Positions 11,170-18,643 of a DNA stretch of 34,842 nt are shown in pieces. The notes under the pieces are model-generated. The model was not told the DNA's origin, searched no databases, and saw nothing but the letters and a program-made list of their open reading frames with translations. The stretch lies in assembly GCA_020436225.1 (NCBI GenBank), contig JAGQYE010000118.1, positions 1-34,842 of the forward strand, given 5' to 3'. The position numbers were made by a program, and so were the translations under genes. Positions within the stretch are counted from its first letter, which is position 1. Each line of letters opens with the position of its first letter. The DNA comes from Bacteroidota bacterium (GTDB taxonomy: Bacteria; Bacteroidota; Bacteroidia; Chitinophagales; JADIYW01).

Positions 11170-12612
11170 TCAGATTAGTAAGGCAGATTTTAACCATTTA
11201 AACGGCATATAATTATTGACGAGGGCAGATTCGTCTTTTTCCATTTTTTCTGCTTGTTTTATTAGCCTACTTTTAGCGGTTGGAGGTAAAGACAATTTGT
11301 TTACTTTATTTATTTCAGTTAATGCAGAGTTGAAGAATTTTGCCACTGCCAAAAAATGGGTGTCTGTTTCTTTAATGAGTTTAGAACGCAATAGATTGTT
11401 GATTTCTTCTGAGGCAAGCTCAAAATTGTTGGCTATGATATGGTAAATAGCATTCACGAAACTAAAATAAATACGTTGTTCGGGTAAAAGTGTAGAAAAA
11501 TCGGACGGAATTAATGCTTTCAGATTTTTGTTGTCATTAAGAAACATATAACAGACAACTTTTAGTAAAATATATTTTTCTTTGAGGAAATCGTTGTTGG
11601 GTTTGATATGCTTTTCTGCAATTTGGATAATTTCAATGGCTTTTGTGTATTGTTCTAATTTGGTGATGTTAATGGCATAATTGTAATAATAGTAGGCAAC
11701 ATTGTGCAATTTATTTTCCGGGATTTCTTGAAATATTTTTTCAAAATAGACGTTGGCTTTTTCAAAATTTGCTGACATAGAAAAGTCGGTAGCAATTAGA
11801 TACAATACACGCAAATATTCTTTTTGAATGATGGCTTTACTTTTATCGCAATGTTCTAATAACTCAAGTGCTTGTAGTAAAATGTCTGTTCTGCCTTTGC
11901 TTTGCAACGGAAACCATTCGTTGATTAATAAGTAATATTTATCTAAGTCGTTGTAATACTTGTTTAGTTTTATGTTGATTTCAGTACTTGGAATTTTTAC
12001 TTCCGGATTTCCATAATATTCTAATCTTAATTTGTTGGAAGAACCTTCTAACATGGTTGTGAATGCAAATTGATGCACAAAAAATTGTGTTGTAATTTGT
12101 TGATTTTCTTGAATCAGATTGTCATAAATTTCCAATCGTTGCTGGTAATCCCGAATATGAAATTGGATAAATTCGAAGTATTCAGTATTGAGTAAGATAA
12201 CTTCGTGGTATTGATAATTTGCAATTGCCAACGATTTTGTTTCTTTCCACAAAGTTTCATAGAGCTTAAATAAATCCAAGCGTTTATAGAGTTGCAATTG
12301 CTGTTTTAAATAAAAAATTTGATCTTCTTTTAGTTGATTTTTTACTTGTTCTTCAATTAGAATTGATTCTATTTTTTCTACTAATAAGCGCAATTCATTT
12401 CGCCATAAATAATCTTTGTCTTCCGTGTATTTTTTTTGAAAAATCTTATAAAACAATACTTCTTTGCTCCATTTTAAAGTTTGTTTTTTTTTTGCAAATT
12501 GAAATAAAAGCAATAAAGATTTCCGCTTTTCAACCTTTAAAATATTTTCAATTAACTTTAATTCTTGCTCTTGAAGTGCATCAATCAATGTGTGGAGCTT
12601 TGTATCTTTCAT
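11170..12612 (-). CDS. Helical-repeat protein of unknown function
   Basis: I do not recognise a named family. The 480-aa product is almost all alpha helix, without a signal peptide or membrane helix, so it is probably cytoplasmic. The C-terminal half holds TPR-like helical pairs (KANVYFEKIFQEIPENKLHN; YYNYAINITKLEQYTKAIEI), and the N-terminal half is rich in Lys, Glu, Leu and aromatic residues. The ATG at 12612 lies 11 bp after the stop of the LysM transglycosylase, so the two genes are likely co-transcribed. A run of ten A residues on the coding strand (12484-12493, encoding Lys41-43) is a possible slippage site. Proteins of this look occur widely in Bacteroidota without assigned function. 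Confidence 0.75.
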   Translation of the reverse strand: MKDTKLHTLIDALQEQELKLIENILKVEKRKSLLLLFQFAKKKQTLKWSKEVLFYKIFQKKYTEDKDYLWRNELRLLVEKIESILIEEQVKNQLKEDQIFYLKQQLQLYKRLDLFKLYETLWKETKSLAIANYQYHEVILLNTEYFEFIQFHIRDYQQRLEIYDNLIQENQQITTQFFVHQFAFTTMLEGSSNKLRLEYYGNPEVKIPSTEINIKLNKYYNDLDKYYLLINEWFPLQSKGRTDILLQALELLEHCDKSKAIIQKEYLRVLYLIATDFSMSANFEKANVYFEKIFQEIPENKLHNVAYYYYNYAINITKLEQYTKAIEIIQIAEKHIKPNNDFLKEKYILLKVVCYMFLNDNKNLKALIPSDFSTLLPEQRIYFSFVNAIYHIIANNFELASEEINNLLRSKLIKETDTHFLAVAKFFNSALTEINKVNKLSLPPTAKSRLIKQAEKMEKDESALVNNYMPFKWLKSALLI

Positions 12613-12623
12613 GAAGCAATAAA

Positions 12624-14249
12624 TTATTTACATTTTATCTTACGCACTTTTATTTTGTCGCCAATATGCAAAATTGTGTTGTTTTTAAATCCATTCCAAT
12701 CCATTAAGTTTTGTAAAGTTATATCATCATATTTTTGCGCAATGCTATACAAGGTTTCGCCTTTCTTTACGATGTGTGTTTGATAACAATTTTTGTTCGA
12801 CAGAATTTTTATCGGATTTATTTTATCTAATATAGATGTTTTTCCTTGTTTTGCGGCAGCTTCTTTTTCTTCTTGCGTTACGATATTGGCACTAAGTTTA
12901 TCTTTGATATTACTACTGAGATAAGTAAATCGAGTAAATTTTTTCACATCATTTTTATGAACGTACACCAACAATTCTTCATCTAAATAAATCGTATTAT
13001 CTTGAATGTCGTTCCAATGTCTGATTTCTTTTACCGTGCAATGAAACCAACCTGCAATTTTACCTAAATTGTCGCCTTTCTTTACTTTGTATGCTATAGA
13101 TTGATAATTCTTATTGGCTTCTTTTGCGATAGTATTTGTTGCTTGTATTTCAGTATTTGTTGTGCTTACTTCTTCTTGTTGTTTTGTTTTTGATTCAGCA
13201 TTTGTATTGCTGTTTGCTTCTTGTTGTTTTGCCAGTTCAGCAAGTTGTTCTTCTTTTTCTGTTTCTATTTTTTCTTGATTAATAATTGAATCTTGATAAC
13301 ATTGAAATGCGTTTATTTTGGATTTTGGAAGATTCAAGACAAAATCTTTCGGAATAAAAGAAGTTCGTAACGAAGGATTTTCTTCCTCCAAAATCTCTTT
13401 CGGAATATCTAATGCTACAGATAATTTAGCAGTGCTATTACTTCTCAATGTAGAAATTCGTTGCGTGGTTTCTCTATTAATATCTAAAGGCTCAATTCCA
13501 TATCTGTTGGCATATTTCATTGCATAAACAGTAGCAATAAACAAGGGCACATACGCTCTGGTTTCGGCTGGCAAATAAGGTCGTATATCCCAAAAATTCA
13601 TTGAACCGCCGGCTTTTTTTATGGCTCTGTTCACATTTCCGGCACCACAATTATAGGATGCAATTGCCAACTGCCAATCGTTGTAAAGTTGGTACATTTC
13701 TATTAAATAGCGTGCTGCAGCATCGCAAGCAATGTAAGGATCTCTTCGTTCGTCAATGTATTTATTGATATTTAAATCATAATGTAAAGCAGTGCTATAC
13801 ATAAATTGCCAAGGTCCACTGGCACCAACGCGTGAAAGTGCAAACGGATTTAATGCAGATTCTACAACTGACAAATATTTCATCTCATCCGGAATGCCAT
13901 ATTTAGCAAAAATGGGCTCATATATCGGGAAAAATTTCTCTGCTCTTCCCAACATTTTAGCAAAGTGTATTTTTCTTTTTTCGTTGGTGTTATAAGTAAT
14001 ATATTTTTGGACATGGTCGTTGTAATCTAATGGAATGGTTTGTTGGATTTTTTTTAATCGCACTGCAATTTGTGCACTCAACACAACAGGATCGGAATCA
14101 TCTTTAAACAATTGTTCTTCCGTTGGAATTTCGATATCTTCTTTATTATCTAAAAATTGTGGAGGAATATTGTCTTGAGCATGTGCTCTATTACACAGCA
14201 GACTAGAAACAAACCAAAAACAAATAGCAAACGCCGAGCTTCGTATCAT
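12624..14249 (-). CDS. Lytic murein transglycosylase with two LysM domains (MltD-like)
   Basis: The 541-aa protein has a signal peptide ending near AHAQ (residue 25). The SLT lytic transglycosylase domain spans roughly 105-250, with catalytic Glu130 in LSVVESALNPFALS, then VGASGPWQFM and AIASYNCGAGNVNRAI, the goose-lysozyme/SLT signature motifs. A Gln/Glu/Thr-rich linker (about 325-380) leads to two LysM peptidoglycan-binding domains at about 387-430 and 491-536 (VKKGETLYSIAQKY). It cleaves glycan strands to 1,6-anhydroMurNAc ends in the periplasm. The domain order is that of E. coli MltD, although no lipobox is present. The start is ATG at 14249; a weak TATCTTG box lies a few bases upstream. 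Confidence 0.93.
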   Translation of the reverse strand: MIRSSAFAICFWFVSSLLCNRAHAQDNIPPQFLDNKEDIEIPTEEQLFKDDSDPVVLSAQIAVRLKKIQQTIPLDYNDHVQKYITYNTNEKRKIHFAKMLGRAEKFFPIYEPIFAKYGIPDEMKYLSVVESALNPFALSRVGASGPWQFMYSTALHYDLNINKYIDERRDPYIACDAAARYLIEMYQLYNDWQLAIASYNCGAGNVNRAIKKAGGSMNFWDIRPYLPAETRAYVPLFIATVYAMKYANRYGIEPLDINRETTQRISTLRSNSTAKLSVALDIPKEILEEENPSLRTSFIPKDFVLNLPKSKINAFQCYQDSIINQEKIETEKEEQLAELAKQQEANSNTNAESKTKQQEEVSTTNTEIQATNTIAKEANKNYQSIAYKVKKGDNLGKIAGWFHCTVKEIRHWNDIQDNTIYLDEELLVYVHKNDVKKFTRFTYLSSNIKDKLSANIVTQEEKEAAAKQGKTSILDKINPIKILSNKNCYQTHIVKKGETLYSIAQKYDDITLQNLMDWNGFKNNTILHIGDKIKVRKIKCK

Positions 14250-14327
14250 TTTTGCAAGATACGGAAAATGAAAATTTTAAAAATAAGAAATGGCTACTTT
14301 TAGGAGTTTTTTAGAAAATTTAGCGAT

Positions 14328-15761
14328 TTATTGAAGTTCAAATTTTTGCAATAAATGTTGTGAAAAAGCCAATAGTTTTTCTTCCTTCCAACGAGCAGTC
14401 ATGAGTTGTATGCCGATTGGTAAACCTTCTGTTGTTCTAAATAATGGCAATGAAATGCCCGGAATGCCTGCCATATTAGCTTGTACAGTAAAGATATCAC
14501 CTAAAAACGAAGCTACTGAATCTTGTACTTCGCCAATTTTATAAGCCGGTGTTGGTGCAGTTGGGCAAAGAATAAAATCGTAATCTTCTAACGTCTTGTA
14601 GGTCTTTTCGGCAACTATTCGTCTTACTTTTTGTGCTTTTGCATAATAGGCATCATAATAGCCGGCGCTTAAAACAAAAGTGCCACTCATAATTCTTCGT
14701 TGCACTTCTTTTCCAAAACCTTGTGTGCGTGTTTTTTTGTAAGTCGATTCTAAATCGCTTGCATCATCAGCTCGATAGCCATATTTTACGCCATCATAGC
14801 GCGATAAATTGCTGGATGCTTCTGCCGTTGTAAGCACATAATAGGCAGGAACAATATATTCTAATTCATCAAACTCAATAGCATCAACAACATGACCTTC
14901 CATTTTCATTTTTTCGATAAATTGATGACAGGCATTGCTGACTTCTTCATCCACACCTTGATGTGTTAAAGCATTTTTGTAATAGGCAATTTTATATTTT
15001 TTATCTGTAGAAAGTTGTTTAGAAAATTCCGGAACTTTTCTTGGTGAACAAGTCGCATCGTAATCATCTTTTCCTGAAAAAATTTCTAAAATAAGTGCAG
15101 CATCTTCGATGTTGTGTGTAAATGTTCCTATTTGGTCGAACGAAGATCCATACGCCATTAATCCATATCGTGAAACTCTGCCATACGTTGGTTTTAAACC
15201 AACAATTCCGCAAAAAGATGCTGGTTGACGAATAGAACCTCCAGTATCTGAGCCAAGAGCAGCCAAGCATAAATTGGCTGCTACCGCCACTGCTGAACCG
15301 CCGGAAGAACCGCCGGAAACGCGCGTTGTATCGTGTGGATTTAAAACGGCTCCATAATAAGAATTTTCGTTGCTGCCGCCCATTGCAAATTCGTCGCAGT
15401 TGGTGCTGCCAATGATAATAGCATCTTCCTCGAGTAAACGTTCTACAACAGTTGCAGAATAAGGCGAAATAAAACCTTCTAATATTTTTGATGCACCTGT
15501 TGCCCGATGATTTTTATAAACGATATTGTCTTTAATGGCAATAGTTAATCCAAACAGTTTACCTAAAGGTTGACCATTTTGAATTTTTTCATCTATTATT
15601 TTTGCGGATGCAAGTGCGCTTTCTTCAAATACTTCTACGAAAGCATTTAAGTGTTTATTTGAAGAAATATTGGAAATAGTTTGATGAGTAAAAGTAGAAA
15701 CGGAAATTTTTTTTGTCAATAAATCTTGTTGCAGCGTCTTTAGAGATCTGTAATGTTCCAC
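14328..15761 (-). CDS. gatA: Asp-tRNA(Asn)/Glu-tRNA(Gln) amidotransferase subunit A
   Basis: GatA releases ammonia from glutamine for the GatCAB complex that turns Glu-tRNA(Gln) and Asp-tRNA(Asn) into the correctly charged forms. The 477-aa protein has the complete amidase-signature triad: Lys77 in LTIAIKDNI, cis-Ser152 in SGGSSGGSA and nucleophile Ser176 in SDTGGSIRQP. The spacing (75 and 24 residues) is the same as in characterised GatA. The NCDEFAMGGSNENS stretch typical of true GatA, rather than generic amidases, is present. The start is GTG at 15761, 17 bp after tatA, so co-transcription is likely. gatB and gatC are not in the window. Confidence 0.96.
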   Translation of the reverse strand: MEHYRSLKTLQQDLLTKKISVSTFTHQTISNISSNKHLNAFVEVFEESALASAKIIDEKIQNGQPLGKLFGLTIAIKDNIVYKNHRATGASKILEGFISPYSATVVERLLEEDAIIIGSTNCDEFAMGGSNENSYYGAVLNPHDTTRVSGGSSGGSAVAVAANLCLAALGSDTGGSIRQPASFCGIVGLKPTYGRVSRYGLMAYGSSFDQIGTFTHNIEDAALILEIFSGKDDYDATCSPRKVPEFSKQLSTDKKYKIAYYKNALTHQGVDEEVSNACHQFIEKMKMEGHVVDAIEFDELEYIVPAYYVLTTAEASSNLSRYDGVKYGYRADDASDLESTYKKTRTQGFGKEVQRRIMSGTFVLSAGYYDAYYAKAQKVRRIVAEKTYKTLEDYDFILCPTAPTPAYKIGEVQDSVASFLGDIFTVQANMAGIPGISLPLFRTTEGLPIGIQLMTARWKEEKLLAFSQHLLQKFELQ

Positions 15762-15778
15762 TTTTAAAGAATATTGGC

Positions 15779-15979
15779 TTATTTATTTTCGGGTAGTTTC
15801 TTAGACTCGTCTTCTTTTAATCCTTTTTCAAACTCGTCTTGCAAACTGTTTTTCGCCGTATTAAACTCTCGAATTCCTTTGCCGATTCCACGCATTAATT
15901 CCGGTATTTTTTTGCCACCAAACAGTAATACTACTACTGCCAAAATAAACCATACTTCTGAGCCATGTAATCCAAACAT
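15779..15979 (-). CDS. tatA: Sec-independent protein translocase TatA
   Basis: This 66-aa protein has the standard TatA plan: a short periplasmic N-terminus with a polar Glu8, one membrane helix (about 8-20, [12 protein letters not shown]), the FGGKKIPEL hinge, an amphipathic helix (about 28-45, [10 protein letters not shown]) and a charged tail. TatA multimers form the pore for folded twin-arginine substrates. No tatC is in the window, so the complex partner is encoded elsewhere. The start is ATG at 15979. A -7 box TAATTTTG at 16000-16007 gives a leader of about 17-20 nt, and gatA follows 17 bp downstream. TatB-type function cannot be fully excluded, but length and hinge favour TatA. Confidence 0.94.
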   Translation of the reverse strand: MFGLHGSEVWFILAVVVLLFGGKKIPELMRGIGKGIREFNTAKNSLQDEFEKGLKEDESKKLPENK

Positions 15980-15999
15980 ATTATAATTGTTTTATACAA

Positions 16000-16007
16000 C
16001 AAAATTA
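16000..16007 (-). promoter_or_regulatory. Putative -7 promoter box for tatA-gatA
   Basis: The minus strand reads TAATTTTG, a perfect match to the Bacteroidota -7 consensus TAnnTTTG, 20 bp upstream of the tatA ATG. No clear TTTG -33 element lies at the expected distance, so the call rests on one box. Confidence 0.45.
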
Positions 16008-16072
16008 CTACTTTTTTTAGATTAATGTATTGTTTTATAGCTTAGCTATGTTATTAATACTTAAATAGAAAA

Positions 16073-16465
16073 TTAGGAAAAATCGGCATCATCTTTAAAT
16101 TTATCAATTTCACGTCTGTCTTTTTTTGTTGGTCGGCCAATACCTTTTTCTCTAATTTCGTAAAAACTTGCAGGCATTTTGGAAATAGCTTTTTCTTCTT
16201 CCGGCGTGTTATCTTCATAACATTCAGCAGCCAAAGGTGCACTCACTCGTTTTTCTATAAGTTGCTTGACCAAAATAGTTTTCTTTATTCCTTGATGATT
16301 AAGTTGAATACTTTGTCCTACTTTTATTATGTAAGATGGTTTTACAGCATTTCCGTCAATTTTTACTTTACCGGAAGTGCAAGTGTCGGTAGCCATCGTT
16401 CTCGTTTTAAAAAATCGGACAGCCCATAACCATTTATCAATTCTAATTTTCTGTATATTCGCCAT
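16073..16465 (-). CDS. S4-domain RNA-binding protein, Hsp15 (HslR)-like
   Basis: I place the start at the ATG at 16465 (130 aa) because it gives the canonical opening MANIQKIRIDKWLWAVRFFK; the longer TTG start at 16492 adds nine residues with no family support. The S4 RNA-binding domain covers about residues 8-65, with R-I-D-K-W-L-W-A-V-R-F-F-K-T-R and then SGKVKIDGNAVKPSYIIKVG. The C-terminal part is basic and charged (GIGRPTKKDRREIDKFK), as in Hsp15. In E. coli Hsp15 binds stalled 50S subunits carrying nascent peptide and is heat induced. The same ribosome-rescue role here is inferred from family membership. Confidence 0.9.
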   Translation of the reverse strand: MANIQKIRIDKWLWAVRFFKTRTMATDTCTSGKVKIDGNAVKPSYIIKVGQSIQLNHQGIKKTILVKQLIEKRVSAPLAAECYEDNTPEEEKAISKMPASFYEIREKGIGRPTKKDRREIDKFKDDADFS

Positions 16466-16476
16466 TTTTTTGGCAG

Positions 16477-16484
16477 TATTTTTG
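16477..16484 (+). promoter_or_regulatory. Putative -7 promoter box for the gene at 16530
   Basis: TATTTTTG matches TAnnTTTG exactly in the 64-bp divergent spacer. It predicts transcription starting near 16488 and a leader of about 42 nt. No good -33 TTTG is seen at 19-20 bp spacing, so support is partial. Confidence 0.35.
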
Positions 16485-16529
16485 CTTATCAATATACAAA
16501 TAATGTATTTTTAAACCATAATTTTTACA

Positions 16530-16979
16530 ATGAAACAATTCATCTTCATTCTTATCGTATCAATGTTTATTTTATCATTTGCCGGTAAACCACCAAAAAT
16601 TAATAAACAGAAAAATAAAGAATGGGTTGTTCCTACTTCTACAGCTTCAACTCTACCCAAAGGAAATATATACGGACATTGGGTTTGGATAGAAACAGAT
16701 TGTTGTGGTGCACGACATGGAATTTCTACTCCACAAAGTACCTTAGATAGCATTGTTTTGATAATTAATGCTGATAATACGTTTGATGAGAAACACACTA
16801 CTGTTGTTACAGTTCCTCGGAATGGAAATGTCATTACGTATGTAGATGGAACAAATAATATGATTCAGTTTAATGACGAACGACCTGCACGATTTATGAT
16901 GTCTCCGGACGGAGACACGATGACAATTAGTTGGAAATATTTGGAAATGCAGACAGAGATTTACGTTCGAAAGAAATAA
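16530..16979 (+). CDS. Small secreted protein, possibly lipocalin-like
   Basis: The 149-aa product has a signal peptide (MKQFIFILIVSMFILSFA, cleavage before GKPPK) and no lipobox. The mature part looks like a small beta barrel: it begins IYGHWVWIETDCCGARHGIS, then a TPQSTLDSIVLIINADNTF segment, and ends SWKYLEMQTEIYVRKK. The G-x-W-x-W-x-E-T-D opening followed by T-P-x-x-x-x-x-x-I-x-L-x-x-x-x-D-x-T resembles lipocalin-like small exported proteins common in Bacteroidota. Two adjacent cysteines (CC) in the first loop are unusual. Ligand and role are unknown. It is divergent from the S4 gene and convergent with cysteine desulfurase, ending 1 bp before that gene's stop. Confidence 0.75.
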   Translation: MKQFIFILIVSMFILSFAGKPPKINKQKNKEWVVPTSTASTLPKGNIYGHWVWIETDCCGARHGISTPQSTLDSIVLIINADNTFDEKHTTVVTVPRNGNVITYVDGTNNMIQFNDERPARFMMSPDGDTMTISWKYLEMQTEIYVRKK

Positions 16980-16980
16980 T

Positions 16981-18102
16981 CTATGCTTGATTTTTTAAAT
17001 TTGAGATAAGTCGAATCACTTCCACTATTTCTTGTTCCGTTGTATATCTTCCCAAACTAAATCGAATAGAACGCTCAGCTTCTTGTTTCGTAAGTTGCAT
17101 TGCTGTTAATACATGTGAAGGTAAATTTTCTGCCGAAGTACAAGCTGAACCTGTGGCAATAGCTAAACTACTTTTAGTTGCCCGAATAAAATCAACAGCT
17201 TTAAATGGAAACATGATATTTGATGTGTTAGGTAATCGTGGTGCATTTTTTCCATTTATTTTTATTTCATTTTTAAAAAGATGAAGTAATGCTTGTTCCA
17301 ATTTGTCTCTTAATTTTTCAATTGAATTATCATAAGAAATTATTTCGCAGGCTTTGCCAAAACCAACAATTGAAGGCACATTTAAAGTTCCGCTTCTCAA
17401 ACTTCTTTCATGTCCGCCGCCATGTATTAATGGTTCTAAGCTTACGCGTGGATTTTTTCTTCGAACAAACAAACCACCAATACCTTTTGGTCCATAAATT
17501 TTATGCGCTGACACACACATCAAATCAATACCTAATGCTTGAACATCAACAGGAATTTTTCCGATTGCTTGTGTTGCATCACAAAAGAAAATAGAATTTT
17601 TAGCGTGAATAATTTTTGTAATTTCGCTAATATTTTGAAGTATGCCGGTTTCATTGTTGGCATACATAATAGCAACTAAGATGGTTTTATCTGTTATACT
17701 TTTTTCTAATTCAGCAAGGTCGATTAATCCATTTTTATCTACATTTAAAAAAGTTATTGTTGCACCTTTATTTTGTAAATATTGACAAGTATCTAATACG
17801 GCTTTGTGTTCGGTTTTAACCGTAATAATATGATTTCCTTTTTTGTGATAAAGCTGAAAAACGCCTTTAATGGCTAAGTTGATGGCCTCGGTGCTACCTG
17901 AAGTGAAGATGAATTCTTGTGGTTCGCAATTTATGGTTTGTGCAATTTTTGCTCGAGCAATTTCAACTGCATCTTTGGCTTGTGTGCCTAATAAATGTGT
18001 TATACTTGCCGCATTTCCGAATTTTTCGTTGAAATAAGGCAACATTGCATCTAAAACAACAGCATCAACAGGTGTAGTAGCATTATAATCGAGGTATATC
18101 AC
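16981..18102 (-). CDS. Cysteine desulfurase (NifS/IscS type)
   Basis: This PLP enzyme takes sulfur from L-cysteine for iron-sulfur clusters, thio-modified tRNA or other acceptors. The 373-aa protein opens MIYLDYNATTPVD, carries the PLP-binding Lys201 in VSAHKIYGPKGIG, HGGGHERSLRSGTLNV downstream of it, and the catalytic Cys321 in TGSACTSAENLPSHVL, on the long flexible loop of group I enzymes. Residue His99 in TEHKAVLD is the usual PLP-stacking histidine. The start is GTG at 18102. No iscU, iscA or mnmA lies next to it, so its acceptor cannot be told from context. A near-consensus TAATTTTA lies 4 bp upstream of the start. Confidence 0.95.
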   Translation of the reverse strand: MIYLDYNATTPVDAVVLDAMLPYFNEKFGNAASITHLLGTQAKDAVEIARAKIAQTINCEPQEFIFTSGSTEAINLAIKGVFQLYHKKGNHIITVKTEHKAVLDTCQYLQNKGATITFLNVDKNGLIDLAELEKSITDKTILVAIMYANNETGILQNISEITKIIHAKNSIFFCDATQAIGKIPVDVQALGIDLMCVSAHKIYGPKGIGGLFVRRKNPRVSLEPLIHGGGHERSLRSGTLNVPSIVGFGKACEIISYDNSIEKLRDKLEQALLHLFKNEIKINGKNAPRLPNTSNIMFPFKAVDFIRATKSSLAIATGSACTSAENLPSHVLTAMQLTKQEAERSIRFSLGRYTTEQEIVEVIRLISNLKNQA

Positions 18103-18189
18103 AGTATAAAATTAGGTAATTCTATCTTATTTTTTGGTAGAATACAATGTCGTTTAAGAAATAAATTTTTTGTTATCATTTTAGATGTG

Positions 18190-18220
18190 TTTGGAATATC
18201 GTGGCATAAATTCTAATTTG
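18190..18220 (+). promoter_or_regulatory. Putative promoter of the epimerase gene
   Basis: TTTG at 18190-18193, a 19-bp spacer and CTAATTTG at 18213-18220 resemble the TTTG / TAnnTTTG promoter. The last base of the -7 box lies 5 nt before the ATG at 18226, predicting an almost leaderless mRNA. Confidence 0.5.
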
Positions 18221-18225
18221 TTTCT

Positions 18226-18627
18226 ATGAAAAAGATAGATCACATCGGCATTGCCGTGAAAGATTTGGAAGCATCGGTTGCTTTATTTAGTCGTTTATTT
18301 AAAAAGCCACCTTTCCATCAAGAGGAAGTAAAAAGCGAGCATTTAGATGTGTCTTTTTTTGAATTAGGTGATACAAAAATTGAACTGATGCAGGCACATT
18401 CTCCTGAAAGTAAAGTTCAAAAATTCTTGGATAAAAAAGGCGAAGGCATACATCACGTTTGTTTTGAAGTTGAAAATATTGAAGAAGAAATGGAGCGTTT
18501 GCGACAAGAAGGATTTCAACCATTAACAGAAAAACCTTATCTCGGTGCTTTAAACAAACTCGTTTGTTTCTTACATCCTAAAACCACCAATAGTGTTTTG
18601 ATTGAATTATGTCAGAAGATAAAATAA
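18226..18627 (+). CDS. mce: Methylmalonyl-CoA epimerase
   Basis: The 133-aa protein is a vicinal-oxygen-chelate fold enzyme that interconverts (2S)- and (2R)-methylmalonyl-CoA in the propionyl-CoA/succinyl-CoA route. It opens MKKIDHIGIAVKDLEASVAL and has the expected metal ligands: His6, Gln56 in KIELMQA, a His in GEGIHHVCFEV (76 or 77) and Glu127 in SVLIELC. The FLHPK segment before the last strand is a signature of the family. Methylmalonyl-CoA mutase and propionyl-CoA carboxylase are not in the window. The stop codon lies inside a 30-bp palindrome shared with the convergent gene. Confidence 0.95.
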   Translation: MKKIDHIGIAVKDLEASVALFSRLFKKPPFHQEEVKSEHLDVSFFELGDTKIELMQAHSPESKVQKFLDKKGEGIHHVCFEVENIEEEMERLRQEGFQPLTEKPYLGALNKLVCFLHPKTTNSVLIELCQKIK

Positions 18628-18643
18628 ATTTATTTTACCTTCT
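18614..18643. terminator. 30-bp palindrome spanning two convergent stop codons
   Basis: AGAAGATAAAATAAA (18614-18628) is followed directly by its inverted copy at 18629-18643 with one mismatch, which is a G-U wobble in the minus-strand RNA. The mce stop (18625-18627) and the hydroxylase stop (18630-18632) both lie in it. It probably forms the 3' hairpin for both mRNAs, though no long T tract follows. Confidence 0.5.

Noticed and set aside
12363-12614. Plus-strand ORFs opposite the minus-strand genes (for example here and at 9347-9612, 4460-4777)
   Set aside because: They are shadows of conserved coding sequence, rich in Phe, Ser and Cys without domain, signal or promoter evidence.
16037-16049. 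ATAGC-TTA-GCTAT hairpin as terminator of the S4-domain gene
   Set aside because: The 5-bp stem is weak and no T tract follows on the minus strand.
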